A stretch of 64,000 bases of DNA from Owenia fusiformis. Its lineage: Eukaryota; Annelida; Polychaeta; Sabellida; Oweniidae. The stretch spans positions 4,631,318 to 4,695,317 of the forward strand of contig CAIIXF020000012.1 in assembly GCA_903813345.2 (NCBI GenBank). The letters run 5' to 3'. Positions 1-13,300 of the stretch are shown here, piece after piece. Under the pieces are notes generated by a model. That model did not search any database. It worked only from the letters and a program-made list of their open reading frames with translations, and was not told the DNA's origin. Every line of letters starts with the position of its first letter. Within the stretch, counting starts at the first letter, position 1. Both the position numbers and the translations under genes were made by a program.

Positions 1-180
1 TTTCTATAAGGCTATCATCAGATCGATTTTTCTCGAAATTTAAAAATCAGCAATTTCTTCAAAACCGGCCGAACTTGGGAAATGGCAATGATAGGTCAAA
101 TAGACATTATGGATATGCATAAAATGAATGTGAAAATGACTCAATCCAGATAGCAGTTTTAATTTGTGCAGCCAATGTTG

Positions 181-223
181 ACAGACGGACGGACCAACGG
201 ACGGACAAACGGACGGACGCCTG
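181..223. repeat. GACG short tandem repeat
   Basis: A run of GACGGAC-type units with small interruptions, read directly from the sequence. Simple repeats of this kind are common in marine invertebrate DNA. Confidence 0.75.
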
Positions 224-2464
224 GTCGACCCCATAGGCTAAAAAACTATGGTTTTATCGCTAATAATGTTAATTTGAAAAACGGGTCCATAACATGTAAT
301 GATGACAATGAAAATGTTCAAATTAGGTTCGCCAATGAAGTGAATTGAGAGCAAAAGACCCATCGACCCACAGAATACCCACAAATCAAGTTTCATAGCC
401 TTGCCCAAGTTCTATTATGACCGCCTTGTACCCAAGAGAAAGCCACGTGCATTACCAACCCAATGTTTTTGTCGGTAAAATTTGACAAATCAACGACGGC
501 CCTACATTGTCGGACTAGGTCTTTGTGCATTTCCATCGCGAATTCAGTTTTGATTTGAATCAACATTGAATTGCATGATTTCATTTAGACGAGTATTAAT
601 GACTGCTTACATTCAAATGTACATTTAATAACATTAATATATTGTAACTCTCAAGAAACACTCGATCACATCATTGAATTTCAAGTCCTAGACCGGTAGT
701 TTGCTTTTTTATGCAGGTCAACCTGATAACGTTTTGATTGGTCGATCAGCCTGAAGTCACACGTTGTGTCCATGTCCATATTGTCAATCAATATGGTTTT
801 GCGATACCCTTAGGTAGCCTAGGTATTATGGGAATCTCGGAACCGCTGAGTAACTTAGCATAATATCAGCGATGATGCATTGGATTGTACAAGGTGGTAA
901 TAATTCAAGATCAGATAAGTAAATAAATACCGACTTGGGCAAGGCTACAAGTTTCAGAGCCATTAACATTCCTTGAAAGTGACAATGAGCGTCCAACAGA
1001 TGGACCATCCGTAAATCTTGATGATTTTGTCAGCTCAGCTGAACGAGCCTCCAGATTCCTTGAAACAAATGACCATAATTCAAGAATAATATTATCTATT
1101 TACAATTTTTTGAAATCGTGGTAAGTGGAATCTTTCCAATTACCAATATAGCATTATTATTGTTTTTGGACACTGTGGATTAAAATATTAAAAATACACA
1201 CATTCAAAATGATTCAATTGAAACCTAGCCAGTCTGTTCAATAAATCCAATCAGAACGTCTATTAATCCACATGATACATCATAATTAAATTGCTTTTTT
1301 AAAGCGGATATTTCATAACATAACCCCAAAAATATTATAGAACGCATTGTATTCGTATTTTACTTCACACAGACATATTTGTGTATGTGAAATAATTATA
1401 TTACTTGAATTTTTTATTCCCCATTACAAGGTAAACCTATGGCAAATTATACATACCTTCTCACAGCTATGAGCGAGATGATAAAACTGGTCGAGTGAAC
1501 TAGTTTGAGTTATGCTATTCTCCGTAAAAATATCAGAGAATGTGTGTTTATAGCGTAGCTTTGTTTTTGTAAATCAATGAAGTATGATATACACGGATGA
1601 GTAAATATAGATTATTTAAACAGAAGTGCAAAATTCTTCCATTGAAAAGTACAGAGGCGGGTACTCACGAAACATTACATGTGCCTGACTGCATCCACAT
1701 AGATCGACTAGCCACAGTGTTTAAAAAATTCATTTTCTTATGACTTTACAAAATGTCTAAATATAGATAATGGTCATTAAAATAAGATGATGGAAACATG
1801 GCTGTTGGGCGAACTTAACAATATCTGTGTTGCAGTTGGTCTACCATGATTCAATTTCTTTAAAACCAGCCCCCTATACTGAATATAAATATATATAAAA
1901 TGCTAAAACATTTCACTTCGCAATGTACCTTTGTGTGATTATAAACCAAATTATATTCTAGCTCAGCCAATATACTTTATCATTGTACAGTCTAATGTAT
2001 CTTTAACAAATCAATTGCACATGGGTTTTACATTCGAGCCTAATATGAGTCAAACATGACAACGCCTTTTACATACGTGGTTTTGTGCTCAATTACAGAG
2101 GGACGTAGCCAGTGTCAATAATTCATTGAGGCAAACAATCATATGTGAGCTAGGCAAATACTGTCTACATAAGGTAAATTACTCATTTCAACAGTTTCAG
2201 TTGATCTGAACACTATTCAATATGGGCCAAAACGCCCCCCCCCCCTCCCGATCAACCAAATTAGACAAAGGGATATACAGTTACAGCATCTGCATATACC
2301 ATTTATTGGAAGGAAAATTGTTTTCATCACAATTGTTTTTAAAACTTGCTAATCATCTTTTTAATTTATAAAATCTTGCAAATGAGTTTACAAGTTTAAA
2401 TAACCTAGTATGTCAAACATACTAAATCATATGCCATTTTTAATATATTATGCCTATGCTATCA

Positions 2465-2470
2465 TTTATT
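2465..2470 (-). terminator. Candidate poly(A) signal of gene A
   Basis: The plus strand reads TTTATT, which is AATAAA on the minus strand, about 100 bases past the stop codon of gene A. The position suits a poly(A) signal, but the hexamer is frequent in AT-rich DNA. Confidence 0.35.
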
Positions 2471-2566
2471 TTCGGTGAGGTAGCCCCATGTCTTGCTAAG
2501 ACTATACATACAAATATATATGCACTGAAAGCAAATTCTGGCACAATTCGATTGTTTTTGTATGTG

Positions 2567-4168
2567 TTAAAGCGATGGTTTGTCAGATTTCTTTTTATCT
2601 TCAGCCATTACTTTTGACAGAAACTTCTTCTTTTTAAGGAGTTCTTGTTTGATTAGCAGTCCAATTTTATCCAAACATCTGAAAATGAACAAAATAAATC
2701 TATAAATAAACCTTTAGTACAATACGCCACTCAAAATAGTGCTGTCTGCACCTACATATTTGGGCATATCTAAATGTGAAGTTTTGTTTTCTGCAGATTA
2801 TTGATGATTTGGTAGGACATCATTCTTAACTATCTTAATGTAACGGTATTACCAAAGAAATTAAGAATAAGGAAAGGATGTTATATGACCCTAAGCATAG
2901 AAATAAAAATATATTTACGTGAATTCAACTCGTGGTTGAATTATCCGTTCGTGTGGCTCGTGAACAATGAAAACATCTGGCAACACATGGAACTCATACC
3001 TTGAAATGTATATTAAACAAATAGAATTACGGCTTATTTTTGAAACTATGTCTGCTGTGCACATGGCATACAAATACATCAAATGTTAAAAACAATAAAC
3101 AAATGTGACAAGTGTAACAAATACGTTACAACAACAATATCAACATTTGCTTTGTCGAAATTACAACAGTTTCAAATAAAATCATGCCCAAAAAAGTTTT
3201 TTCCAATCAATAAAACAAGCTGCGGTGGTATTGCAATATTCTTAGATTTGTAATTCAACAAAATGTAAAATCTGGATATTAGATATGAACATTTTAACAA
3301 ATGAAATCGGCTGCACTATCGTGCCTCTTTGATCTTTAATGGTGGTAAATTGCGTGTAACTTGTGTCTGATCCTATACATATATACGAAAGCTTAATCAA
3401 TTTTGATTGTACTTACTGTAATGCATAAAGTTCATAGTCGTAAAGAATTTTATTCCAATGCCTCGCAATCAATCGTTCATCATAAACTGGAATAGTCTTT
3501 CTTTGTAAAACAACATAAGGCTCAAAACGTCCACCTCCTCGTATCTGTAATTATACATTGTATTGTGAAAATATCAAATGATAAAAGAGCCACCGAGGAT
3601 TTTACACCTTCTTGTATCTGTAATTATACATTGTAATATCACATGATAAAAGGGCCATCGAGGTACACCTCGAGGTAATTATACACATTGTATTGTGAAA
3701 ATATCACTTGATAAAAGCGCCACTGAGGGATTTACACCTCATTGTATCTGTAATTATACATTATATTGTGAAAATACCATATGATAAAAGGGCAACCAAG
3801 GGTTTTACACCGCCTTGTATCTATAATCATACATTGTATTGTGAAAATATCACATGATATGAACTGTCATATTTTATCATTTTATTGGGAAGTGAAGGAG
3901 AAAACAACAATCGATATTCCAGATACTTTTTTATACAACGTATGTACAGTAGATTTATTATACATTTATTAGTGTCATATTGTATGGACCAGGCCCATAG
4001 CTAGAGGGGGGGGGGGTCGCAGGGTTCGGGCGACCCCCCCCCCCCCTGGCCAAAAATTCTTTCAAAATCATGCAGTTTTTCACCATTTTGAGCATTTCTC
4101 AAGTAATTTTAGCCATATTTGGGCCAAAATTGTTAAATGTAAACCACCCCTGAAATTTTTGAAAACTG

Positions 4169-4202
<34 letters not shown>

Positions 4203-7200
4203 TTGGCAAATCCTGGCTACGGGCCCCATGTGTAATAAGACGCTACAATATCGCCTAAATGTCCATATCTTGGAATAAGACTAGTAACATTTTTTACAAA
4301 TGTGACACTTGAATGTTCTTATTTAAATCAATGATATTTTTAGCGAAATATTGTTATTGATAAATTATACAGTTATTGTATCTGAACTGGTTATCATACG
4401 TCACCTTGTATGCCTTCGTGGTAGTCATGAAATGTTTCCAGTTCGTGTTTTTATGACAGTTCCGGCATCTTGAAAAGCTGAAAATATAAAACATGTAAAA
4501 TTCAAAAGATGGCGTCGTTGTCAACAAACATTATATGCTGGTCCTGTTATATAGAAAGAACACTTTTGAACAGTTTAACCAACTTTGTCCGTTTAGGTCT
4601 TCTTATGTGAAATTAATGGTATGAGTATTAGTGTTAGTAGGTGAAAGGCGTGAAAGATACTGCTGTTAAATCTGTACTAGACCTTGATTAAACAGTTCTC
4701 ATAAATATAGACGATACAGGTTTCTTCCATGCTATATCTGTTCATAAAATCATGAAAAACTGTAAATCTCGGACATGAACAATTCACCACTGATATTCAA
4801 AGATCTGACAAAAATTGAAGTCAGTATGGGCTTAAATATTTGAATTGTAAAATATGCCTCTCCTCAAGTTTCTGTAAATAATTTTTTATGTTAATACCTT
4901 ATTGTTCGTGTTATGATACTTTCCTAGCCTTTTGAAAATATTTGCAATTTTTGGCACACCCTGTGTATGTGGCTTGGTGATTGTATCTGATTGTACCCTG
5001 CGTGCAGAGTCTAGTTAAGAAGACGAAGCTCTCTTTTAAGAAGTGAAGTCAAACGAATGCAAAGGGTAATCTGATTGTGAGTTATGAACTACTTTACCTA
5101 AATGTTTCTATTGTCTTATTCTTTTCGTTCAGTTTCTCCAACAGATGGGTTCTATTGTCCGGCACTCCACCTTCATTTAGATTAGTTTCAAATGCTGGTG
5201 TTACCAATGCCTAGAAAACACAAGTATATCATATGGAGATAAACATTTAGTTCTAAAAACAAAACATGCATCACCAATTGAATTTGGTACAATCCTTTTT
5301 TCTATAAATATTGGAAATTGAATCTACTTTTTCCATTTCACAATTAATTTTGTCCATTTTCAATCTTTGCTAATTACTAAAATCGGCAATGTACGACAAT
5401 ACACGTTTCTTCCATATTCTATCTTATAAAATACAAAAGCTCCAGGCGATTACCACTGCGCCATGGCATATTGAACAAAGACCAGAGTGTATACGTCTAG
5501 TTGCCAACGATCGTGATGAGAAACTGATTGCATTTGACTGAAAACAGGATCCCTTTAGAGTTTAAACTACTATCTTCTGTACTATCAAATACAGTACATA
5601 CCGGTCTATTTCTTGTCCAATCGAATTGCGGTATATATTTCTTTATAAGCTGATATGCATCCTTATTTGGTGTGAAATCGGCATCGATCATCCAAATATG
5701 GGAAGTATTAGCACCATAGAGAGCAACATTTCTCATAAAGTTTACAGGGTAATGTGTCTGAAAATAAGATAAAGATTAAAATTGGAACATTAAATTTAGA
5801 GAAAGTTTCACGTCATCAATTGATATATGATTATACAGTAAATGAAACAATGTGTCAATTTGCACTAGTGAAATATAATTATTCATCAAAATGAAATAAT
5901 TTATGAAAGAATATCAGTTGTGGAAAAATAAATTGATAGGGGCGCATAACACATAACAAACCCTGAGAATTTCTATTTTCAATATTAAAGCCAAATGATA
6001 GATTTGTTACTACTTGCGTTATTTGATCATCGTTAAATTATATTAGATTAGGGATATAGTCTTGGGTATGACGGGAGGGTACGGTTTTTGTACGGCAACT
6101 GAAGATGACCGACGATCTATAACCATATTCCTTTAGATAATTTGATTGGTTCCTCGTAGCATCTTCGGCCATCTTCGTGATATTTTACAATACCCGAAGA
6201 TGGCCGAAGATTGTTGAAGGAATTTGATTGGCTACTTCAAGCATCTTCGACCATCTTCGTCATATTAACATTTTCGGTCGCAATGCATCGGTACTCTCCA
6301 GTATCACTTACAGCATTCCGTTGATATACTGCGTGTATTGCAACATTTTCTCTTTCCCAAGGATGATTAACATCCAGGAATTGTTTAATCTCAGCATCAG
6401 TTCCAAAAACAGATAAGCTTGCAGGACCAGGCCATTGTGCAAGAATTTTTGATATTCTATGTATACCTCTGCAAATATATAATTACGAACGTACAACGGT
6501 CATGTTAAGTGTAGATATAGTATATGTGACATTGGTGACATTAATGGCATTGTGTAACTTCATATAAAATCAGATAACAGGTGTCCAGCCCAGTTTACCG
6601 GAAGTAGTCGTATGACGTCAGAAATTCGCTGGTTAAAGGTCTATTTTGATCACTTAAGTTACTTGCACAATTACTCCATTCCCAAAAATTTCGAACATCA
6701 TTCCCACGCCCCCCCCCCCCCCCTCCATCTGACGTGCCTGATTTTGTTGCATATTCTTGTGACACTTTCATAACTTAACCATACCTGTTAAGAGTAAGAT
6801 GCGATAATAAGGTGACATCTATAGGCGATGGTTCATAACTGTATCGAAACACAAAATACTGGACATCGTGACGTAATCTAATTTCGGATATGACACTGCT
6901 ACATTTACCATATGTGCCCTTTTGAAAGGTTCTTTTTAACTTTTCTTCAAAGTTATTGTTTAATAGTTTCTCCTTTAAATCGTATATGTATATTTTCTTA
7001 TTTCTCTCGATGAGTTGCTTTAAATTCATTAGTGCTTTTATTTGTGTTGATACTGTATTTTCTTGTTTAGTCGTCGTATTGTGAAAGGTATAGTCTTGTG
7101 TCGGTGAGTACTCTGAAAAAATAGAGAATCGAACTTTTTACTTAAAGTTTGATTTATGGCAATTATGGCAATTGTACTGTTTTGCTGTCATCATTCCACG

Positions 7201-7668
7201 TCATGCCCACCTGGACTTATTCAATTTCAGAATAATTCTTTGATTATAAAGTTAAAATCTGTCAAAATTCAAAAGTGGGCCGGGAAAGGGGGGCGTGTTG
7301 TATTTTGGCCATAGAATCAGGGTCGAGCACCCTATTGATAAAAAATCCAGGGAGATAATAGAGTCAATTTTCTCAGCAAAAAGATCAGCATCACAATAAC
7401 AACTACAAGTCAATTCAATGGAAAAATTGGCGTTACATTGTTTTCAGGAAATAAAGAACAGAATTACATTACCGATGGTGTTCGCCATTTTCCTGATTGT
7501 GTAAGAGTCAATTGAGATATTGTCGTTGATTTTAACATTGATTACATCGTCCTGAATTGTGTCCACATCCTTGTTGAGCGTAAACAATAAAATGACAAAT
7601 AACCCTAGAACAAGTATCACAATTGTAGTTGCATTGGTTCTTCTCTTGAAACAGGTTTTGAAATGCAT
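2567..7668 (-). CDS. GT49 glycosyltransferase, paralog A (9 exons, 447 aa)
   Basis: Predicted type II membrane glycosyltransferase of the LARGE/B4GAT1 family. Coding exons in transcript order: 7668-7473, 7112-6785, 6468-6312, 5757-5602, 5210-5098, 4477-4405, 3544-3417, 2999-2919, 2678-2567. All junctions are GT-AG and the sum is 1344 nt, open to the TAA. Residues 13-31 are a hydrophobic signal anchor after a basic tail. The GT49 domain follows, with YPVNFMRN and the metal-binding-type DAD (252-254), PAFET (285-289), a CxxC pair (321, 324), FEPYVV and HEPHE (397-401). These blocks align with the glucuronyltransferase domain of LARGE and with B4GAT1, which extend the glycan of alpha-dystroglycan. 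The acceptor of this paralog is unknown. I chose the ATG at 7668 because an in-frame stop lies further 5' with no earlier ATG; an upstream exon cannot be excluded. It is the last gene of a three-gene tandem cluster and closest to B. Confidence 0.88.
3541..3870 (-). repeat. Minisatellite built from the exon-7 acceptor of gene A
   Basis: About five copies of a 65-73 bp unit (unit starts near 3541, 3614, 3676, 3744, 3817) begin exactly at the 3' splice site of exon 7 (3544). Most units carry on the minus strand a copy of the acceptor, ATTACAG followed by ATAC. The authentic acceptor is the last one met by the transcript. Confidence 0.75.
3992..4226. mobile_element. Non-autonomous element with GTAGCCAG-type inverted ends and G/C homopolymers
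   Basis: The element starts near GCCCATAGCTAG and ends with CTGGCTACGGGC, imperfect inverted termini. It holds an 11-base G-run, a 14-base C-run and an uninterrupted run of 33 C (4170-4202). Related copies occur at 34326-34436, 50335-50519 (reverse orientation) and 61327-61505. It lies in intron 6 of gene A. Confidence 0.65.
4990..5072. repeat. Dispersed repeat containing GAAGCTCTCTTTTAAGAA
   Basis: This segment in intron 5 of gene A is nearly the same as 40345-40455: a CCCTGC..GCAGAGTCTAGTT block, then GAAGCTCTCTTTTAAGAA, then GAATGCAAAGGGTA. Core-only copies occur at about 33533 and 41434. Confidence 0.6.
6095..6265. repeat. Repeated GAAGATGGCCGAAGAT segments
   Basis: Several direct and inverted copies of a GAAGATG-CCGA-GAT block alternate with AATTTGATTGG blocks. 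It abuts exon 3 of gene A (low end 6312). It looks like a small foldback element; its boundaries are unclear. Confidence 0.5.
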
Positions 7669-9509
7669 ATTCCGTTTTCTCCAATTGCGTAAGTTCACCC
7701 CTTTACGTCTTTCCTCGGTTTTTGAGATCTATGATGGCATTATGAACATGTTCCCTATATCCTCGTAATTAGTCAGTCATTAGTAATTCCATTTGAAATG
7801 CGGGATGTCGTATTTATTTACGTTTAAAGCACCCAATTAAATATATAATCCGTGTATTATTTGTTGATTTGCTTAAATTGGCAGACATCTGACTATTCCA
7901 AACAGTAGGCCACTGTTTCATTAAATCCGCTTAATCTTCTAACTTGCCCATAGTTTTATTTCATATTTATTTACCCTATGTGTAACATTTGGTGCTTGCA
8001 TGATCATAACATATACGTTGATATATTCACGTTCAAATGAACTGCTGATGGTGAACGTTAAAAGTTTATTTGACCAAAGAATGGAATCAGCTTAATCGGG
8101 GGTTGTATCAAAACGTGAGTTTAATCATTCTTCGGAATCAAAGCACAGATGTATAATGCAATGAGTTTGATAAAAATGGATAGAAAATACCCAAGATCAG
8201 TCGGCATTAGTCTATAGGAGACTGGTGCAACATATTGAAATGTCATAAGAAACTAAGAAACTATCGTACACTCTAAGTACTTTCGATTCGACCCCTATTC
8301 CTGTTCTCATAAAGCAAATATTACTGACCAAGCCAGTTCAACAAAGCAGCCTTAACAGTCTATAGATTGTTTTGTTAAGATCTTTGGGCGTAATTCATAT
8401 AATCGTATTTACAAGAAACTGTACTATGTGTCACCCATTAGGTTTCTGCACTCCCCTCCAAACGTTTGGAAACTACTTCACATTAAATAGCCAGTTAAAC
8501 CCTATTCATGTTAGAAATGAAATGAAAACTAATTAAATTCTTTACTGATATTATGTAATTTAGAGTTATAGCATATGACCTTATTCGCCAATGCAAGCAT
8601 AAACAGGATCTATTTTGTGTCTCAATGGATGTCGTTGATTTGCCAAATCTTTGAAGGGGAGTGTAAGAATATCAAAGTATTTTATTTCTGTAGTGCATGA
8701 TACTTTGGTTCCCTGACACATTTTGCAAAATGTGTCGCGTTTTAAACGCAACAAATTGATTCGACGGAATAGGATACAAAACTACAAAATATATAAAAAC
8801 TGATCCCAATTCTTCTGTCTGAATGGGTAAAGAAACGTGTCCCAAAGTACAAAAATATAGAGCGCTGAGTGATTTATATGGGCCAGTTTATTCATGGGAT
8901 ATCAGAAGAGGATTCGTTCATTCTAAATGAATAAGGTTATTGTAACATATTTATGTAAGTGATTATAACAAATGTATACGCCCTAAAATATGTGTCAAAA
9001 CTAGAACATTAATAAATGAAACTTATGTTTTAATCAAATACATTTTACATCATTTGTCGATTTATCTCTCCCGATTGATGCTGTTATGTGCTTGATGAAT
9101 AAATTATTCATTTCAATGTTCAAAATCAAACCCTTTATGCTGGTAGAGGCCTAGGCATTTTTTGAAACCATATTTATAAATATATACCCTAATTATAGAT
9201 TCTGTATACAAATTAAAAATACTTATTAACAAAATATTGCAACTAGTAACAAAATGAAATGGTGGTAGATTCATTATATTTAGTTTATTTTGTACATATT
9301 ATTCATAATCTATTTCTCATTTCTCACTTGCCTACATGTGCCAAGAGAATATACCAGTGCGTTACACTTTCACCTCGTAGAATAATTTAGTTTACCACGT
9401 GAGCAATTTGACATTTTAGGTGAAACATGAAACATTTTTACTTTCGAGATATGTTAAGCATTAAAACAACATAGTACTATGATATAAGTTATTGAATGAT
9501 TTGAAGTGC
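7669..9509. other. Intergenic spacer between genes B and A
   Basis: No coding exon is seen. The stretch must hold the promoter and 5' untranslated region of gene A, but I recognise no specific promoter element. Confidence 0.5.
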
Positions 9510-10339
9510 AATAGTACAATAACGTCATTTCGAAGGGCAATATAGTGAAATATTGGCCGAAGGTCGATATAGTAAAATGAATGCCTTCTAAACTAGCACT
9601 AAAACCCCTAGAACTGGCCCGGCAAAGTGGTAAAAATACAGAATATTCTGCTCGAGAAATTCCGAGAATTCCTAGAATATCGAGAGCAGAATATATCCTG
9701 GATTGCACTTCAAATCATTCTGTAACGTTTTTATCGTGTGATGCTTTCAGCTGTATCGCTGCTGAGAATCTTCCCTCCGAACCAATATTTCTGTATTGCG
9801 ACGGAGATGATCAATGGGTGGCCAGAGCAATATGTGACGTCCTAGTGGCGGACCATAGTGGCGGCGGGCCAATAATGCATTAACGCCCGGTAATTTTCCC
9901 CGGGAAATAGAACAAATTTAACGTCATTACGAAGGGCAATATAGTGAAATATAACCCGCATTAGTATTATAACCACCGTTAATGGCCAGGGCTTAAATAG
10001 CAAGAAAATCTTACGCACTGAACGATATCTAAATAACCGGAGAAAATTGCCGGGCGTTAATGCATTATTGGCCCGCCACTATGGCCCACCAGTATGACGT
10101 CACGTATTGCTCAGGTCTATATAGTAAAATAAATGCCTTCTAAACAAGCACTAATACCCCTTGAACAGGCCCGGCAAGGTGGTAATAATGAGATATCGTT
10201 CAATGCGTATAATTTTTTGCTATTTCAGCCCTGGGCATTAACGGTGGTAATAATACTAATAACGTCATTTCTGTGGGCAATATAGTGAAATATTGGACCG
10301 AGGGCATATTGCCCTTCGAAATGACGTTATCGTACTATT
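9510..10339. mobile_element. Palindromic element reaching the stop codon of gene B
   Basis: Terminal inverted repeats of about 35 bp (9510-9544 and 10305-10339) share AATAGTAC, ATAACGTCATTTCGAAGGGC and more. A second inverted pair lies inside (about 9853-9899 and 10038-10085, core TTAATGCATTA). A direct repeat is at about 9579 and 10133. The left part overlaps another repeat family (TTGAAGTGCAAT type, also at 33767-33886), so elements are nested. No transposase is encoded. Confidence 0.6.
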
Positions 10340-13300
10340 AGTGAGCTTTGTGAACCTGTCTATGTGTTGCTATAGATTGTTGGAGAAATATCCTTTTCTT
10401 GTTTAGTTCGTCCTTGATTAGCCGTCCAATTTTTTCCAAACACCTGGAAATCGAGACTCTTTATTAGAAACAACGGAATACGTCGATATGCACTCTCTTC
10501 CATAAGTTTGACAACCGAAAGTTACCAAAGACCTGACAATGTTTGAATTATAATTATTACATATTTGAAATTCATAACACAATAAATCACCAAACATGTA
10601 TTAAACAGCCTTTAAGCATCATGATAAACCATGACATCTCAATTCTTCTCAGCTTTGAGAGAGAAAGATGCTATGAGTATCAGAATGGCCTTTAAGAAGT
10701 AGTCCAAAAGGGTCGTCCAGTTGCCAAACTTATGGAAGGAAGTGTAATTCGCGATCGTGAATAATGGTTTTACAGATGGATGGTTAACTGTATTGCGTGT
10801 GCTTCGAGGGATTTTCGAGGGATAGGTAACCACGAAATGATACATTAATTTAAAAACTAGATAAACATGTCCAACTATACTAATTTGAATATGTCCTATC
10901 ACCAGTTGTTATCGGTATTTTTGTGTTTTACTTTAGCAGTACTTAAAAATTTAACTTCAAATCGCAAGAAGAATTTAAAATCAACACTACAGAGCATATA
11001 TTATAAACATATATTTACATGAATTCCACTTTTGGCTGCTTTATTCGTTCGTGTGGCTCATGAACGATGAAAACATCTGGTAACACATTGAACTCATAGC
11101 TGAAAATGATAAGTACATTAATTGCTTGATTGACTGTATAGCTGATAAATTGATTGATTGATTGATCTGATTGATTGTGGGCGTTTTATCCATTTCGTAA
11201 GGAAAGCCAAAAGTTGTGAAGAATTTTCTGTTTGCGTACTTTCAACAACTGATCAAGTGTCGCTTCCTTGTAAATCCTTAGATTTTAACAAGGTAACTCT
11301 TCACCAATCCTTCTGATCAACCAGATGTGCATTACAGTTTTTTTTAACATCTTTCATATTTATTGTAAACACAAGTCATTTAGATACAATTACAAGGGGC
11401 AAAGCGCTGTAAGCATTAGATGTCCCCTTATATAAATAAACAATAAAGTACAATATTCATTTTAACCTGGATGTCACCTGTAAATGGTAGAATGCCTTGC
11501 AATGAAACAAAAGATAGGATTGCATTACAGTTGTTCGTCTACGTTTGCGATTTGTCAGGCGAATGCATCAGTAATTGACAGAGCTTCATTTAAAACCATA
11601 TATTCACAATCCAAAAATGTTTGCATAATATGAGATTATAGTAGCCGCGACATTAAAGATGACCCTTGTCATTTTAGTGTAAAATTCTTATGACAATATC
11701 TAATGTTTTTTAGAATGAAGCAGTATTTATTCTGCAAAATCAATAATGGCTCCTCGAAAACATAGATGAGATATCAAGGATGAAACATTACCAAATTCCA
11801 AATCGGTGTACTTATGTTTAAGGCGGAAATGGATAGAGCAAGTGATTAAAGATTTATCCTAATAATTGGCTCAACGGAGCCTGTCTGCTTGATGGATCAT
11901 CATAGCCCGCTGATATGACACGAACAACAATAACTGAACATCTATTTGATTGTGCTAGTATTGTCATAAAGAATATAACCAAATTTTACCTTTTATGAAA
12001 ATAATAAAATCAAACGTTGCTTTATAAGATTTTCTATGTCAAATGCTGAAATAGCAGTTTTGAGATAAAATCGGCAATTTGGAACAAAGAATTAAGCAGA
12101 GATAGTAGTGTAAGCGGAAGATCTTAAATATCCGATCCGTTTTACGAATTATTTCTGTGCTACTTACTGTAAAACAAATAATTCATAATCGTATAGTATT
12201 TTATTCCAATGCCTAGCAATCAAGCGTTCGTCATAAATTGGACTATTATTTCTTTGTAGCACAAGATAAGGTTCAAAATTTCCTCCTCCTTTTACCTGAA
12301 ATCGAAGCAAATTGTGTTTACAAAGAAACCTAATCGAAAATTGCCTAATGGATCTTTATTACTATCAGTTTTCTTCAAAATATTTTTCAACGTGAACTTT
12401 TACTTTAGTATAAATAATGAGTCTTGTGATTTTTCGTTGTTGAATGCAAACAGATGACTATAAAGTTGTTGATAAGGATATAGTTTCACTAATGAAGCAC
12501 GTGCGAATCGGAAATTATGTTTAAAGGTGGCAGTAGTGTATCTAATAAAAATGAACTGATACTACTGCCGTATTCATATCAGCCTAAAACCTATTTGATG
12601 TGAAGTCCAATTCTACACACATCACCTTGTACTCCTCAGTGGCTATCATAAACTGCTCCCAATTGGTGTTTATGTGGCAATTAGGGCATCTGGTGAAGCT
12701 GTAAATATAAAAGGGCATACGTTAAACATATCTGAAAAGGGACACATTTCTTGAGAAAACTTGTACGTGAACGTACGATATCATGTCCCTTAAGGATAAC
12801 TGTCACCTTCTCAATTCTTTCCAGGAACCTACATGTAATTACAACTATTTTATTCATTCGGGCAAGTGAATACTACAAAGGGAGAGCTACATGTATCCCT
12901 ATTGGATCATAGTTGTACGTTAGGGTACAAGTTCTTAAATACAGGTAACTTCACCTATTACCAAACCAATATCCACTAAGCAGTTTGAATGAAAATTCGC
13001 AAATTAAAAGGATGGAGTGATCACCTTTAACGGGTGATCTCGTCAGATCGATGAACCCTTGTGGGATGTTTTTCTTAGTAGAGAGGTTAAGATCCTCGCA
13101 TTTGAAAGAACTTGAACATGAACTTGTAATATTATGACCCCCGGGAAGTGTTGCTCACCTCGAATTTGTTTAAACGTTGACTTTATTATATTACAACTTC
13201 ATACTCATCAATTGGACAAATAAGGACCGGTGGGGCGAAGATTGTCAATAGCTATGTCAACACAATTTTACACGTTTCACGTACACGTTCTTAAGCAGCG

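Larger units (their letters stand above)
1..2566. other. Gene-free left flank
   Basis: I see no convincing coding exon here. The stretch has a GACG-type short tandem repeat (181-223), a copy of a dispersed repeat at 900-948 whose other copy forms a hairpin at 42181-42280, and a C-run at about 2236-2245. The rest is unique AT-rich DNA. The 3' untranslated region of gene A probably occupies the last 100-200 bases. Confidence 0.6.

Noticed and set aside
9581-9883. 100-codon plus-strand ORF
   Set aside because: It runs through inverted and direct repeats of palindromic elements and shows no domain; coding potential is accidental.
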